43,393 nucleotides of DNA from an uncultured bacterium (GTDB lineage: Bacteria; UBP6; UBA1177): NCBI GenBank assembly GCA_905233945.1, contig CAJOFY010000026.1, positions 1 to 43,393 of the forward strand, in the 5' to 3' direction. The notes under the pieces are model-generated. The model was not told the origin of the DNA and ran no database searches. It worked only from the letters and a program-made list of their open reading frames with translations. Shown piece after piece: positions 30,788-39,450 of this stretch (positions within the stretch are counted from its first letter, which is position 1; the number at the start of each line of letters is the position of its first letter). The translations under genes and the position numbers were made by a program.

Positions 30788-33700
30788 ATGAAAAAAAATC
30801 TATTCTTTATTTTTATATATGTGTTTTCTTTTTTAATTTATGCAGACACTTGTGTTGCAGGGAGAAATTCATGCAATAACAAAGAAGTCTGTATTTCTGC
30901 CGAAATCATGGGAAAAATCAAAGAACAAAGTAGAAATTTAAAAAAAGTAAGTGTGCCGGATTTATCACAAAAACCAGAGTTGCAAAGAGTCTTTCCGTTT
31001 AAATTGAAAGTAGGAAGCAGTCAGGATGAACTTCAGGATTATAATGTTTATTCTTTGACCGATTATAAGAGTTTGGACGGCGAGAAATATGACATTGTTT
31101 CGAGCATAAAAAGCCAAGGCTCATTTGGAGATTGTACAAGATTTGCAGCTCTTGGAGTATTGGAAATAAAACTCGTGAAAAAATATCCACGACTTTTTCA
31201 GATAGCAAAAAGGCGTACAGAATTAAATGGAGGTGATCCTGGAATAGTTGAAGCCAATCTTTCAGAGGCTTATGCAAAAGAAATAGCAGGATGTCAAAAC
31301 AACCCAATCTCAGTTATGGAAAAGCTTGTTGAGAGAGGTGTTGTTCAAGAAGAACATTATCCATATCGTGATAGATATTTTGGAGATCGCGAATATGTTT
31401 CCAAACGTAATTACAACCGTTATGGATTATTTGAAAATACTAAATGCGAAGATGATGAGGATTTCTATAATTCATATTTATTAGATAAATCGTTGGATTA
31501 TTTCTGGCTTACTGTTTTGCCGGAGAGCGCGGAAACTGTTGAAGGCGAAAATGAAAATACAAAGATTTCAGCAGTTAAAGCCCTGATTAAATCAGGTGAA
31601 CCAGTGATTTTATCCTACCCATATTCATGTACTGAAAAAAAAGAGAAAGAAAATATATCTCATATGGGAAAATTTTCCGGTTTTCAATTTTGGGATACAG
31701 TTAATAATGACGGTAAAGATAAGACAGGACATGCTGTTATTATTGTCGGATACATGGAACCTGATGATGCAAAAAATCCAGAATACTTTATTATAAAGAA
31801 CTCACATGGCGATGATAATATTCTTGATTTATTTCCAATAGACAATTATTTCAAAGAAAAGTGTAAGCCGACATACAATGTTTTTGGTGAAATCTCTGTT
31901 TGTAGAGGAGGCAAATACAATTGTTGGGATGAAGACGCTTTGGGAATGATGGATGAAGACAATGATAAAATTCCGGACATTTTTGACAACAGTGTTCATT
32001 CTGCGACTTATGCTTTTTCTGATTTTTCAAGTGTTTCCTTTAATCCGGCACAGTTTGATGCAGATCACGATGGAATTTCTATGGAAAAAGACCTTTGTTC
32101 TTATATCCCTGACATTGCAAGAGCAGATATGGACATGGACGGTATCGGCGATTATTGCGACGATGACATAGACGGAGACGGAATATTAAATATTGATGAA
32201 GGACTGAGAAACGTATATCTTTACCAGTCAGCGAATAACGGGAACAAATTAAATATAAATGAATATGCCGCGTTGAATCCGTTTATAGACGGAAGAACAG
32301 GAATTGTTCTCAACAAATATTTCATATCACGCGACTATGTTGACGGTAGGATATCCGAATTGCAATCGAAGGTGAATGAGAACTATATTTCTGATATTGA
32401 TTTTTATTTATTACCTTTCAGATATAATATAACATTTACTCCGATATTCCGATTCATCAAAAATGAAAACTATTTTCATAATTGGTACTTAAATTTAGGA
32501 ATTGCAGACAGTGCTGTGTGGGAAAGAGAGTTTAAGTATTCAGATGGGAGTACTGAGTTGCAGACAGGATACGGTTACAAATGGAATGTTCCCGGTTTAT
32601 TCGAGATGTCCAATATACCGTATCAAAAATATGCCTATGATAATTATGGTGAAAATTATCCTGAAAGTTTTTTTAACTGCATGTTGCACTGTAAAAAACT
32701 TGATGATTTTTATTCCGAAAAGAATTTTTTTAGTCAGAGAGACTGTCTGAAAGTGTGTGAAAATGCTTATAAATGCACAGTAGGGCAAGGAATAGACCGA
32801 GACTGTGACGGAATTAGGAATGAGTATGATAATTGTCCTGATGTTGATAATATCATTTCGAAAGATTCTGATAGAGACGGAGTTCCTGATGCCTGTGATA
32901 ACTGTCCTGATGTTCAAAATGCTTTTGAAACCTACAGACTTAACAACGAATTTATTTCAGGCAGTGAAGGTGCTATATCCCTGAAAGCAGGAGAACTTTT
33001 AATCGAACCTTTGATTCAGAATTATCATGCAATGTTTGATTTTCATTATAGAATGCAACCAGACAGTGATCTCGATGGGAAAGGCGATGCGTGCGATTTC
33101 AATAAAACAGGGGATGGTTTTGCAAACTCCAAAATTAAATCTGTGGCAACACCGCTGAAACATAATGGTTTGTTTACAGTCGAGATAAATCCTTCTATGC
33201 AAATTACGCTTGAAATGCATGAAAACAGCGGGCGTGGTTTGAATTTCTGCGATGAATTCGTCGTGCCTGGTATGCCCTTCTACAGAAGGACTGTATGTAG
33301 AGCAGTTGTACATTATTGTGCTATAAACTACGAGCAGATGGTAAATCAAAAACTATGGGGAACGGACGGTTACTGCTCAACTTCGGATAAAGCCGGCGGT
33401 TCGATTTTAGGTCAAAACTTCGGTTATAGCCACGGAAGCGACGATTTTTCGCCTCGTTCCATTGAAAGCTGGAAAAGCCGTATATCTGTTGCCGATTCAT
33501 CAATGTCTTCTAAAAATTCCGATTGGGAAAACAGTTTTACGATGATAAACAATCCCGGGTATGTTCCAAACGACGACCCGATAAGAATGCCTGTCGAACT
33601 CAATTCAAATGTAGATGTAACAACGGTATGGAACTGGCGGAGAGATTGGTATGAAAGAAACTTATGTTATAAAAATTCAAGCTCTTCATTTTGTCAAAAT

Positions 33701-35782
33701 CTTCTTACTGGCGGTGATTATGACGAAGCCAATACAATGTATGTTGCACTTTCTACAAGCATTGTGCCGGTAAAAGGCAGCAATCTGCAGCCCAAAGACA
33801 TTTTTCCTTATACGGAAGACAATGGAGAACTTTTTATTAATAGCAGCTATTTCCCACCGACAAACACAAATAAATTTGCCAGGGCATCAAGATACAACAT
33901 CGAACCGATTGCGTTGAACTACCACTCAGGCGAGATTTCTCTTCCGATTCCGAATCCAACCATATTGCCTGAAATCGACAAACTGCCGGACATCGAGTGG
34001 TGTTCATCGTGCTACTTTGACATGCCGATCCGCTATTTCGGGATAAACGAAATTCTGCCCTATGCTAATGAATATGTTTCCCGGTATCAGATAAAAAAAG
34101 ACAAAGAAAACCGTGTATTGCTGGATTCTCAGAGAATAATTTTTCCGAAGAATCAGATCGCTTTCAGCGAAATTTCTCCAGCTGAAATGATTGGAATAGA
34201 AAGTAACGGAAAAGAATTTTTTCTGACTTTGAACACTTCGGAAAGCGGTGCTGACTGGAACAAAATCGGCAGAATCGAAAACTGGGACTATGAAATCAAT
34301 GAGATTGAAAGCTGGTCCGCAAACTATTTTATTGCAAAGAATGCAAAAGGTGTAAAAAATCTGTATTCAATTGAATTGATTAGCGGAATTCCGCAGAATT
34401 TTGATGAAATCATAGAGGCGGGTGAACTTCCTGAAATGATTTATTCTGTAAACAATCTCGGTGAAGTTGGTTTCGACTATGAACAACCCAGACTTGTTTT
34501 TGCAAACAACAGACTTTATATGTTTGTCTCAAGCAAAACCGGATCGGAAATGCTTTCTTTTAATGGCGAAAATTTTGAACGGATTCAAGGTGTTATGCCT
34601 CCAGAGAGAAATATTTTGAATATAACTGTTTCCGGTAAATATCTGTTTTTGGCAGGCGGAACAGATTTTAATAATGAAAACATGAACGATTTATGGCGGT
34701 TTAATACCGAGATCAACGCCTGGGTGCAAGTTCCGATTACACTACAGGGCAATTTCGGTAAAGTAATAATACAGGAAGTTGATGGAAAAATCGTCGGTTT
34801 CAACCCTGTTATTGATGAAAACACAGCTTTCCCTGTTTTTGAGTTTGAAAACATGGAAGATACCGGGAATATTGAACTCTCATACTCGACAATAAAAATT
34901 GACGACCTTTATTTTGAGCAGAAATTCTGCATTTCCGAAACCGACAATTCAATTTTTCCCGGCATCACCAACTTTTACGGCGGATGCAAAAAAGTTGAGA
35001 ACTACGACTTCGAAGAAATCGCTTTCCCAGACTACAAACTGAGTGTTGCAGGTTATAAAAACAGCCTGTACCTCGGCGGGTTGACTGGAATACGCCGAGT
35101 TGAAATCGGTGAAAACGGCGAAATCACCAAGAAAGAGATGATTTACAGCGGAGAATCAAACAATCTTGCAGTTTCTGGCCGGAATCTTTATGCCGCGAAT
35201 TACAATGAAATTGACATTTTTGGAATCGCTGATGACGGCTCAATTGAAAGAAAATCATCATTAAAAACAAATAACTGCCGAAACATTAGAATTAACGGCA
35301 ACAAACTTTTTGCGGCTGAAAACAAGCGTGTTAGAATCTTTGATTTGAGTGATCCTAAGTCACCTGAACTTATTCAGACAATCAGTCTCAGCGGCAGTGC
35401 CGAAGACTTTGAAATCGCCGACAACATACTCTTTGTTTATGAAAACCTTAACGGACTTTTTATAAGAAAAGGAAAAATTTCAGTTTTTGACATTTCCGAC
35501 CTTGAAAATCCGCAAAAGGTCAAAGATTCCAGTCAGTACTGCAATGATCCTGAAATGCAGAAACGCTTCGACGATGCTCAGCGCCCCATAAACAGCGTTT
35601 ATCTCGGATGTAAAAACGGCACATTCAAAGTGACAGAAACCGGTTTGCAGAAAGTGAACGGCTCAAAGAATTATCTCCGCGAAGGCTATGTCTATGACGG
35701 AATCCTTTATCAGGTTTTCGGCGGAACACTGCACAAATCCAAGGTGGAATCCGAAGAAACTGAAGAAGACGGGTGGATCTGA
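30788..35782 (+). CDS. Secreted papain-like (C1) protease with calcium-repeat and beta-propeller-like regions
   Basis: 1664 residues from ATG 30788, chosen because it begins a signal peptide (KKNLFFIFIYVFSFLIYA); the frame from 30728 puts 20 residues ahead of it. The N-terminal domain has a complete papain triad: SQGSFGDC with Gln110 and Cys116, GHAVIIVGY with His315 and FIIKNSHGD with Asn338. Thrombospondin type-3-like calcium loops follow in two blocks (about 388-470 and 670-780, for example DMDMDGIGDYCDDDIDGDG, DSDRDGVPDACDNCPD). The last third has kelch-like and LVIVD-like repeats (about 1410-1600, ISVFDISDLENPQK). Likely a surface or secreted protease. The upstream lipoprotein may be its partner. 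Confidence 0.87.
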   Translation: MKKNLFFIFIYVFSFLIYADTCVAGRNSCNNKEVCISAEIMGKIKEQSRNLKKVSVPDLSQKPELQRVFPFKLKVGSSQDELQDYNVYSLTDYKSLDGEKYDIVSSIKSQGSFGDCTRFAALGVLEIKLVKKYPRLFQIAKRRTELNGGDPGIVEANLSEAYAKEIAGCQNNPISVMEKLVERGVVQEEHYPYRDRYFGDREYVSKRNYNRYGLFENTKCEDDEDFYNSYLLDKSLDYFWLTVLPESAETVEGENENTKISAVKALIKSGEPVILSYPYSCTEKKEKENISHMGKFSGFQFWDTVNNDGKDKTGHAVIIVGYMEPDDAKNPEYFIIKNSHGDDNILDLFPIDNYFKEKCKPTYNVFGEISVCRGGKYNCWDEDALGMMDEDNDKIPDIFDNSVHSATYAFSDFSSVSFNPAQFDADHDGISMEKDLCSYIPDIARADMDMDGIGDYCDDDIDGDGILNIDEGLRNVYLYQSANNGNKLNINEYAALNPFIDGRTGIVLNKYFISRDYVDGRISELQSKVNENYISDIDFYLLPFRYNITFTPIFRFIKNENYFHNWYLNLGIADSAVWEREFKYSDGSTELQTGYGYKWNVPGLFEMSNIPYQKYAYDNYGENYPESFFNCMLHCKKLDDFYSEKNFFSQRDCLKVCENAYKCTVGQGIDRDCDGIRNEYDNCPDVDNIISKDSDRDGVPDACDNCPDVQNAFETYRLNNEFISGSEGAISLKAGELLIEPLIQNYHAMFDFHYRMQPDSDLDGKGDACDFNKTGDGFANSKIKSVATPLKHNGLFTVEINPSMQITLEMHENSGRGLNFCDEFVVPGMPFYRRTVCRAVVHYCAINYEQMVNQKLWGTDGYCSTSDKAGGSILGQNFGYSHGSDDFSPRSIESWKSRISVADSSMSSKNSDWENSFTMINNPGYVPNDDPIRMPVELNSNVDVTTVWNWRRDWYERNLCYKNSSSSFCQNLLTGGDYDEANTMYVALSTSIVPVKGSNLQPKDIFPYTEDNGELFINSSYFPPTNTNKFARASRYNIEPIALNYHSGEISLPIPNPTILPEIDKLPDIEWCSSCYFDMPIRYFGINEILPYANEYVSRYQIKKDKENRVLLDSQRIIFPKNQIAFSEISPAEMIGIESNGKEFFLTLNTSESGADWNKIGRIENWDYEINEIESWSANYFIAKNAKGVKNLYSIELISGIPQNFDEIIEAGELPEMIYSVNNLGEVGFDYEQPRLVFANNRLYMFVSSKTGSEMLSFNGENFERIQGVMPPERNILNITVSGKYLFLAGGTDFNNENMNDLWRFNTEINAWVQVPITLQGNFGKVIIQEVDGKIVGFNPVIDENTAFPVFEFENMEDTGNIELSYSTIKIDDLYFEQKFCISETDNSIFPGITNFYGGCKKVENYDFEEIAFPDYKLSVAGYKNSLYLGGLTGIRRVEIGENGEITKKEMIYSGESNNLAVSGRNLYAANYNEIDIFGIADDGSIERKSSLKTNNCRNIRINGNKLFAAENKRVRIFDLSDPKSPELIQTISLSGSAEDFEIADNILFVYENLNGLFIRKGKISVFDISDLENPQKVKDSSQYCNDPEMQKRFDDAQRPINSVYLGCKNGTFKVTETGLQKVNGSKNYLREGYVYDGILYQVFGGTLHKSKVESEETEEDGWI

Positions 35783-35810
35783 TTTATGTACGCGAGCCGC
35801 GTGTGTTCTG

Positions 35811-35843
35811 GCAGGGAGATTTTCTCTCTTGCTCTTTTTTTTT
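35811..35843 (+). terminator. Rho-independent terminator after the protease gene
   Basis: The arms GCAGGGAGA (35811-35819) and TCTCTCTTGC (35823-35832) pair over nine base pairs, with one G-U pair and a bulged T, around a TTT loop. They are followed by TCTTTTTTTTT. The stop codon is 28 bases upstream. Confidence 0.75.
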
Positions 35844-35886
35844 ATTGTGTTAATTTCAAAAAAGTGCTTTTTTGAGGGTAGAATTT

Positions 35887-37191
35887 GTGAAAAAACGGCA
35901 TTACAAGTGGTATTCTGCGACTTACAGATTTAACGAAAAGATTGACCGGAAGCTGACAATGACCGGAAAAGTTGTTTTTCTGTGCGCTTTTGCCCTTGTT
36001 TTTTTCGGACTGAATACCCGTGTGAGTATGCTTTTTGTCGTTTTTTCGCTTGCTCTGGCTCTGCTTGCGGCAGATGCGCTCTCACTCATGTTCAAGTCGT
36101 TTGATTTCGAGTTTGAGAGATTTCTTCCTGATTTTGTGTCGAAAGGAAAGCTGGTGAAGTATCCGGTCGTTCTCAGAAGCAGAAATGAAAAAAGCAGTAC
36201 CGAAAATCTTTTTTACGAGGAAGTTCCGGCAAATCCGATGCCGTCTTTTGAGGTTTTTGCCGCAACACAGGAGCCGGGCGAGGAAAAACGGAACTCTTTC
36301 GACAGAAAGATGGGGTATTACCGCTGGAAGTGGCTGATTGACAAAAACTGCGGCGGAAAATATGCCGAATTTGCCGTTGCCGGCAAAAAAAGCGGGGACG
36401 GAATCACTTTTTATGCCGATTTCATGCCGGAAAGGCGCGGAAAAATAAGTTTCGGCGGGGCGTATATTTTCCACAAAGGTGTTTTCGGGCTTTTGAAAAA
36501 AGGAAAAATTATTGATAATCCTGGAAGTTTTTTGGTGCTTCCTGAAATACGCGAATCTTTTGAAATCCCGGCTTCGGAAGGGGCTTTCTCTGCTGAAAAA
36601 AGCGAGAAAGTGCGTGAAACCCAGGAGACAGGAAGCGGTTTCGAGCTTAAATCGGTGCGAGATTTCGTTCCGGGCGATTCCATAAGAACTATCCACTGGA
36701 AATCGAGCGCGAAAAGCGGTCAGCTGCGTACAAAAGAGTTCTACAAAGAAGTTGATTCGGGTTCTGTTTTTTTCATAGACAACTTTTTTGAGGAGCGTTA
36801 CTCGGAAGATTTCGAGAAAATCCTTTCGGCGGCGGCGACAGTGCTGAATTTGATGCAGAAAGAGGAGACTCTTCCGCAGTTTATTTTTGTCGGAAAAGAG
36901 TCTGCCGAACTTCCGGACAGCTCTAAAAAAAGTTTTGCGACAGCTCTTTCGATGCTTGCACTGGCGGAAAACAATGCCGGTGACAAGTTTGAAAACTGCA
37001 TTGAAACACTTTCAACTGCGGCACAGAATGCATCGACGCTCTTCTTTTTTACTTCAAAATATGACAACTCAAGGCGAGACGCGCTTGAAATGCTTGCCGG
37101 AAGCGGAATTTCCGTGAGGATTCTGTATGCGGGGGAAGCTGAAGGCGCATCGGAGCTTGGTGAATACGAAACAAAAATAGATTTTGACTAA
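35887..37191 (+). CDS. DUF58-family membrane protein
   Basis: 434 residues from GTG 35887 with GAGGG eight bases upstream (the TTG at 35872 is less likely). Two adjacent transmembrane helices lie at about 25-65 (VVFLCAFALVFFGL and MLFVVFSLALALLAADAL). A beta-rich domain follows, then the DUF58 signature FELKSVRDFVPGDSIRTIHW with KSSAKSGQLRTKEF, and a C-terminal vWA-like alpha/beta region (SGSVFFIDNFF, STLFFFTSKYD). DUF58 proteins normally act beside a MoxR AAA-ATPase; none is found here. queA begins 16 bases downstream. Confidence 0.9.
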   Translation: MKKRHYKWYSATYRFNEKIDRKLTMTGKVVFLCAFALVFFGLNTRVSMLFVVFSLALALLAADALSLMFKSFDFEFERFLPDFVSKGKLVKYPVVLRSRNEKSSTENLFYEEVPANPMPSFEVFAATQEPGEEKRNSFDRKMGYYRWKWLIDKNCGGKYAEFAVAGKKSGDGITFYADFMPERRGKISFGGAYIFHKGVFGLLKKGKIIDNPGSFLVLPEIRESFEIPASEGAFSAEKSEKVRETQETGSGFELKSVRDFVPGDSIRTIHWKSSAKSGQLRTKEFYKEVDSGSVFFIDNFFEERYSEDFEKILSAAATVLNLMQKEETLPQFIFVGKESAELPDSSKKSFATALSMLALAENNAGDKFENCIETLSTAAQNASTLFFFTSKYDNSRRDALEMLAGSGISVRILYAGEAEGASELGEYETKIDFD

Positions 37192-37207
37192 CTTTTTCAG
37201 GAGCAAC

Positions 37208-38248
37208 ATGAATACCGAAATTTTCAACTACGAACTTCCCGAGGAGCTGATTGCCGACAATCCGTCTGAGCGCGGAACGGGAAAAATGATGGTTCTGAAC
37301 CGCAGAGAAAAGTCGCTGATTCACACTGATTTCAGCTCTATAACTGATTATATCGACGCCAGAACGACGGTCGTTTTCAATTCGACAAAGGTTATTCCGG
37401 CGCGTATTTTCGGGCAGCGTGCAAGCGGAGGCAGAGTCGAGTTCCTGCTTTTGAAAACAGTCGGAAACGGTTTGTGGCAGGTAATGGTGAAGTGCTCGAA
37501 ACACATTGACAAAGGCGAAGTCGTCTTTTTTGAAAACGGTCTTACTGCTGAGCTGGTTTCGAGGTCAGAGCAGTTTGCCGAAGTTAAATTTTCGCTTCAG
37601 GACAATGAACTTTTCAGCTATCTTGACAAATTCGGCGACATTCCGCTTCCTCCGTATATCCTGAAACGGCGCAACGAAAAGCACAGCCGTCCTGAAGACA
37701 AGGAAAAATACCAGACTGTCTATGCCGAAACTCTGGGTTCGGTCGCAGCTCCTACGGCAGGACTTCATTTCAGCCGCGAAATTATTGAAAAAATACGCGA
37801 AAAAACAGGCGGCCATGTCGAAAATGTCGTTCTCGATGTCGGTCTCGGGACTTTTCTTCCGGTAAAAAGCGAAAAAGTCGAGGAGCATACGATGCACAAG
37901 GAACATTTTGTGATTGATGCTGAAACTGCGGCGCGTCTCAATGCCGACAAGGCTGCGGGCAGAAAGATTCTTGCAGTCGGAACGACGACTGTCAGGGCTC
38001 TCGAAAGCGCTGCAACCGCGAAAAACGTGATCGAACCTTGCGACAAAGAGACCGGGATTTTTATTTATCCCGGTTACGAATATAAATTTACCGATATGAT
38101 TCTCACCAATTTTCACCTTCCGTGCAGCACGCTTCTGATGATGATTTCGGCTTTTGCCGGCAGGGAGTTCGTGATGGAAGCCTACAAAGCGGCAGTCGAA
38201 AACAGATACCGTTTTTATTCCTACGGCGACTGCATGCTGATTCTTTGA
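37208..38248 (+). CDS. queA: tRNA preQ1(34) S-adenosylmethionine ribosyltransferase-isomerase
   Basis: Transfers and isomerises the ribosyl group of SAM onto preQ1 at tRNA position 34 to make epoxyqueuosine. 346 residues from ATG 37208 after CAGGAG; the frame reading from 37184 has no ribosome site. Motifs: FNYELPEELIADNPSERG, VIPARIFGQRASGGRVEFLL, VAAPTAGLHFS, LDVGLGTFLPVKSE, VGTTTVRALES and ILTNFHLPCSTLLMMISAFAG. Length is normal. No other queuosine gene (tgt, queG) is in the window. Confidence 0.97.
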   Translation: MNTEIFNYELPEELIADNPSERGTGKMMVLNRREKSLIHTDFSSITDYIDARTTVVFNSTKVIPARIFGQRASGGRVEFLLLKTVGNGLWQVMVKCSKHIDKGEVVFFENGLTAELVSRSEQFAEVKFSLQDNELFSYLDKFGDIPLPPYILKRRNEKHSRPEDKEKYQTVYAETLGSVAAPTAGLHFSREIIEKIREKTGGHVENVVLDVGLGTFLPVKSEKVEEHTMHKEHFVIDAETAARLNADKAAGRKILAVGTTTVRALESAATAKNVIEPCDKETGIFIYPGYEYKFTDMILTNFHLPCSTLLMMISAFAGREFVMEAYKAAVENRYRFYSYGDCMLIL

Positions 38249-38324
38249 ATTTGTTCAAATTGAAGAACATCTGTTTTTTTAAACATCTTTTGTTCCATAA
38301 AAAGTTTTTTGTTTTATTTATTTT

Positions 38325-38355
38325 AAGAAAACCGCGGTTTTTTGTTTATTTTTTG
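38325..38355 (+). terminator. Possible intrinsic terminator after queA
   Basis: AAAACCGCGGTTTT (38328-38341) is a perfect 14-bp palindrome with a CGCG core, followed by a T-rich run to 38354. The stem is short and AT-rich. It could instead be an operator, as it sits directly upstream of the next promoter. Confidence 0.45.
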
Positions 38356-38383
38356 TTGACTTGAGCTGCTCATTTTCTATAAT
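38356..38383 (+). promoter_or_regulatory. Strong sigma70-type promoter of the regulator/HD-GYP operon
   Basis: TTGACT (38356-38361), a 16-bp spacer and a perfect TATAAT (38378-38383) lie 50 bases upstream of the 38434 gene. This is the best promoter match in the window. Confidence 0.75.
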
Positions 38384-38433
38384 CCGCTGTTTTTTTCCGT
38401 TCTTTCCACTAACTATTTTTTAAGGAGGTTATT

Positions 38434-39018
38434 ATGGCTTATTTACCGCTTTCCTACTTGCTCGGTTCAAGGGCAAAAGTGGACATTATCCGAATTCTTG
38501 TCAGCAAACAGAATTACACAGGCAGAAAAATCGCAGTTCTCAGCAGCACAAATCCCAATTCGAACAAAAAAGCGCTTGATTTCCTTACTGATACCGGTCT
38601 TGTTTTGAAAGAACAGATCGGCAACGCCTATCATTACAATCTCAATGACAAACATTTTCTCTATGAACCTATAGTGACTCTTTTCAAGGAAGAAGAGAAG
38701 ACTATCAACAAAATTATGAAGTGCGGCGCGGCTTTTATCGAGGAATTCGCTCCCAAGACGCTTGCAGGATTTGTCACATATCTCAGGAACAATGTCGTTC
38801 TGACAGTTCTTGCACACTCTTTCCCGGAAAAGGATCTTATCGACTATGTTTACGAAAAGACAGGCTTCAAAGTTCTCGTAAAGGTTATCGATACGATTAC
38901 TCTGAACGAAAAATCGGTTTACGACTACGCTGAAAAAGTTTATTTCTGGAACAATTACAAGTCGATAGCAAAAATGCTCGATTCCAGAAATGTTGTCAAG
39001 ACTTTCTTTAACTTCTAA
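38434..39018 (+). CDS. Winged-helix regulatory protein
   Basis: 194 residues with AAGGAGG before the ATG. The N-terminal 75 residues form a winged-helix pattern: helix (SRAKVDIIRILVS), recognition region (GRKIAVLSSTNPNSNKKALDFL), wing (TGLVLKEQIGNAYHYNLN). The remaining 120 residues resemble the arrangement of helix-turn-helix proteins fused to a nucleotidyltransferase-like fold (VVLTVLAHSFPEKDLID and KVLVKVIDTITL), but no GSxxxG/DxD nucleotidyltransferase motif is visible, so it would be inactive. Probably a DNA-binding regulator of the operon it begins, together with the receiver and HD-GYP genes. Confidence 0.72.
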   Translation: MAYLPLSYLLGSRAKVDIIRILVSKQNYTGRKIAVLSSTNPNSNKKALDFLTDTGLVLKEQIGNAYHYNLNDKHFLYEPIVTLFKEEEKTINKIMKCGAAFIEEFAPKTLAGFVTYLRNNVVLTVLAHSFPEKDLIDYVYEKTGFKVLVKVIDTITLNEKSVYDYAEKVYFWNNYKSIAKMLDSRNVVKTFFNF

Positions 39019-39033
39019 GGTCCGGAGGAATCT

Positions 39034-39450
39034 ATGAACAAGAAAAATATAAACGTTCTTATAATTGATGACGAGGAGAGCATTCTTTCCAGTCTTCGCA
39101 GACTTCTCGAAGATAAAGGATACAATGTCATTACCAACAGCAATCCGGCAGCGGCTATCGAATACATGAGAAACAACCTTGTCCACATTGCACTCGTAGA
39201 TATCACAATGCCGAATCTTGACGGTCTTTCGGCTCTCAGCATTATAAAGGATGTAAACGGTCTTACGCAGATCATTATGATGAGTGCGTATGCGACGACA
39301 GACAGAGTTATCGCAGCTCTTGAAAACGGGGCGAACGACTTCCTTCTCAAGCCCTTCAACAATCTTGACCACGTTGTCTCCATTGTTGAGGAGTCTGAGA
39401 AAAAGCTGCTCCGCTGGCAGGGTGTCCTTAAACAGCTTGGAGCTCTTTAA
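39034..39450 (+). CDS. Stand-alone response-regulator receiver
   Basis: 138 residues with CCGGAGG before the ATG. A single CheY-like receiver: acidic pocket Asp12/Asp13, phosphoacceptor Asp56 (ALVDITMP), Ser84 and Lys106 (DFLLKPF), followed by a short C-terminal helix and no output domain. No histidine kinase is nearby. It ends exactly where the HD-GYP gene begins, so it likely controls or delivers a signal to that protein; RpfG-type proteins fuse the same two modules. Confidence 0.93.
   Translation: MNKKNINVLIIDDEESILSSLRRLLEDKGYNVITNSNPAAAIEYMRNNLVHIALVDITMPNLDGLSALSIIKDVNGLTQIIMMSAYATTDRVIAALENGANDFLLKPFNNLDHVVSIVEESEKKLLRWQGVLKQLGAL

Noticed and set aside
35868-35886. AAAAAAGTGCTTTTTT inverted repeat as a terminator near 35860-35875
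   Set aside because: The stem is only A-T pairs with almost no loop; the GC-containing hairpin at 35811-35843 is a better terminator.
38467-39372. 301-codon - strand frame across the regulator and receiver genes
   Set aside because: Antisense to two well-supported genes, with no domain features.
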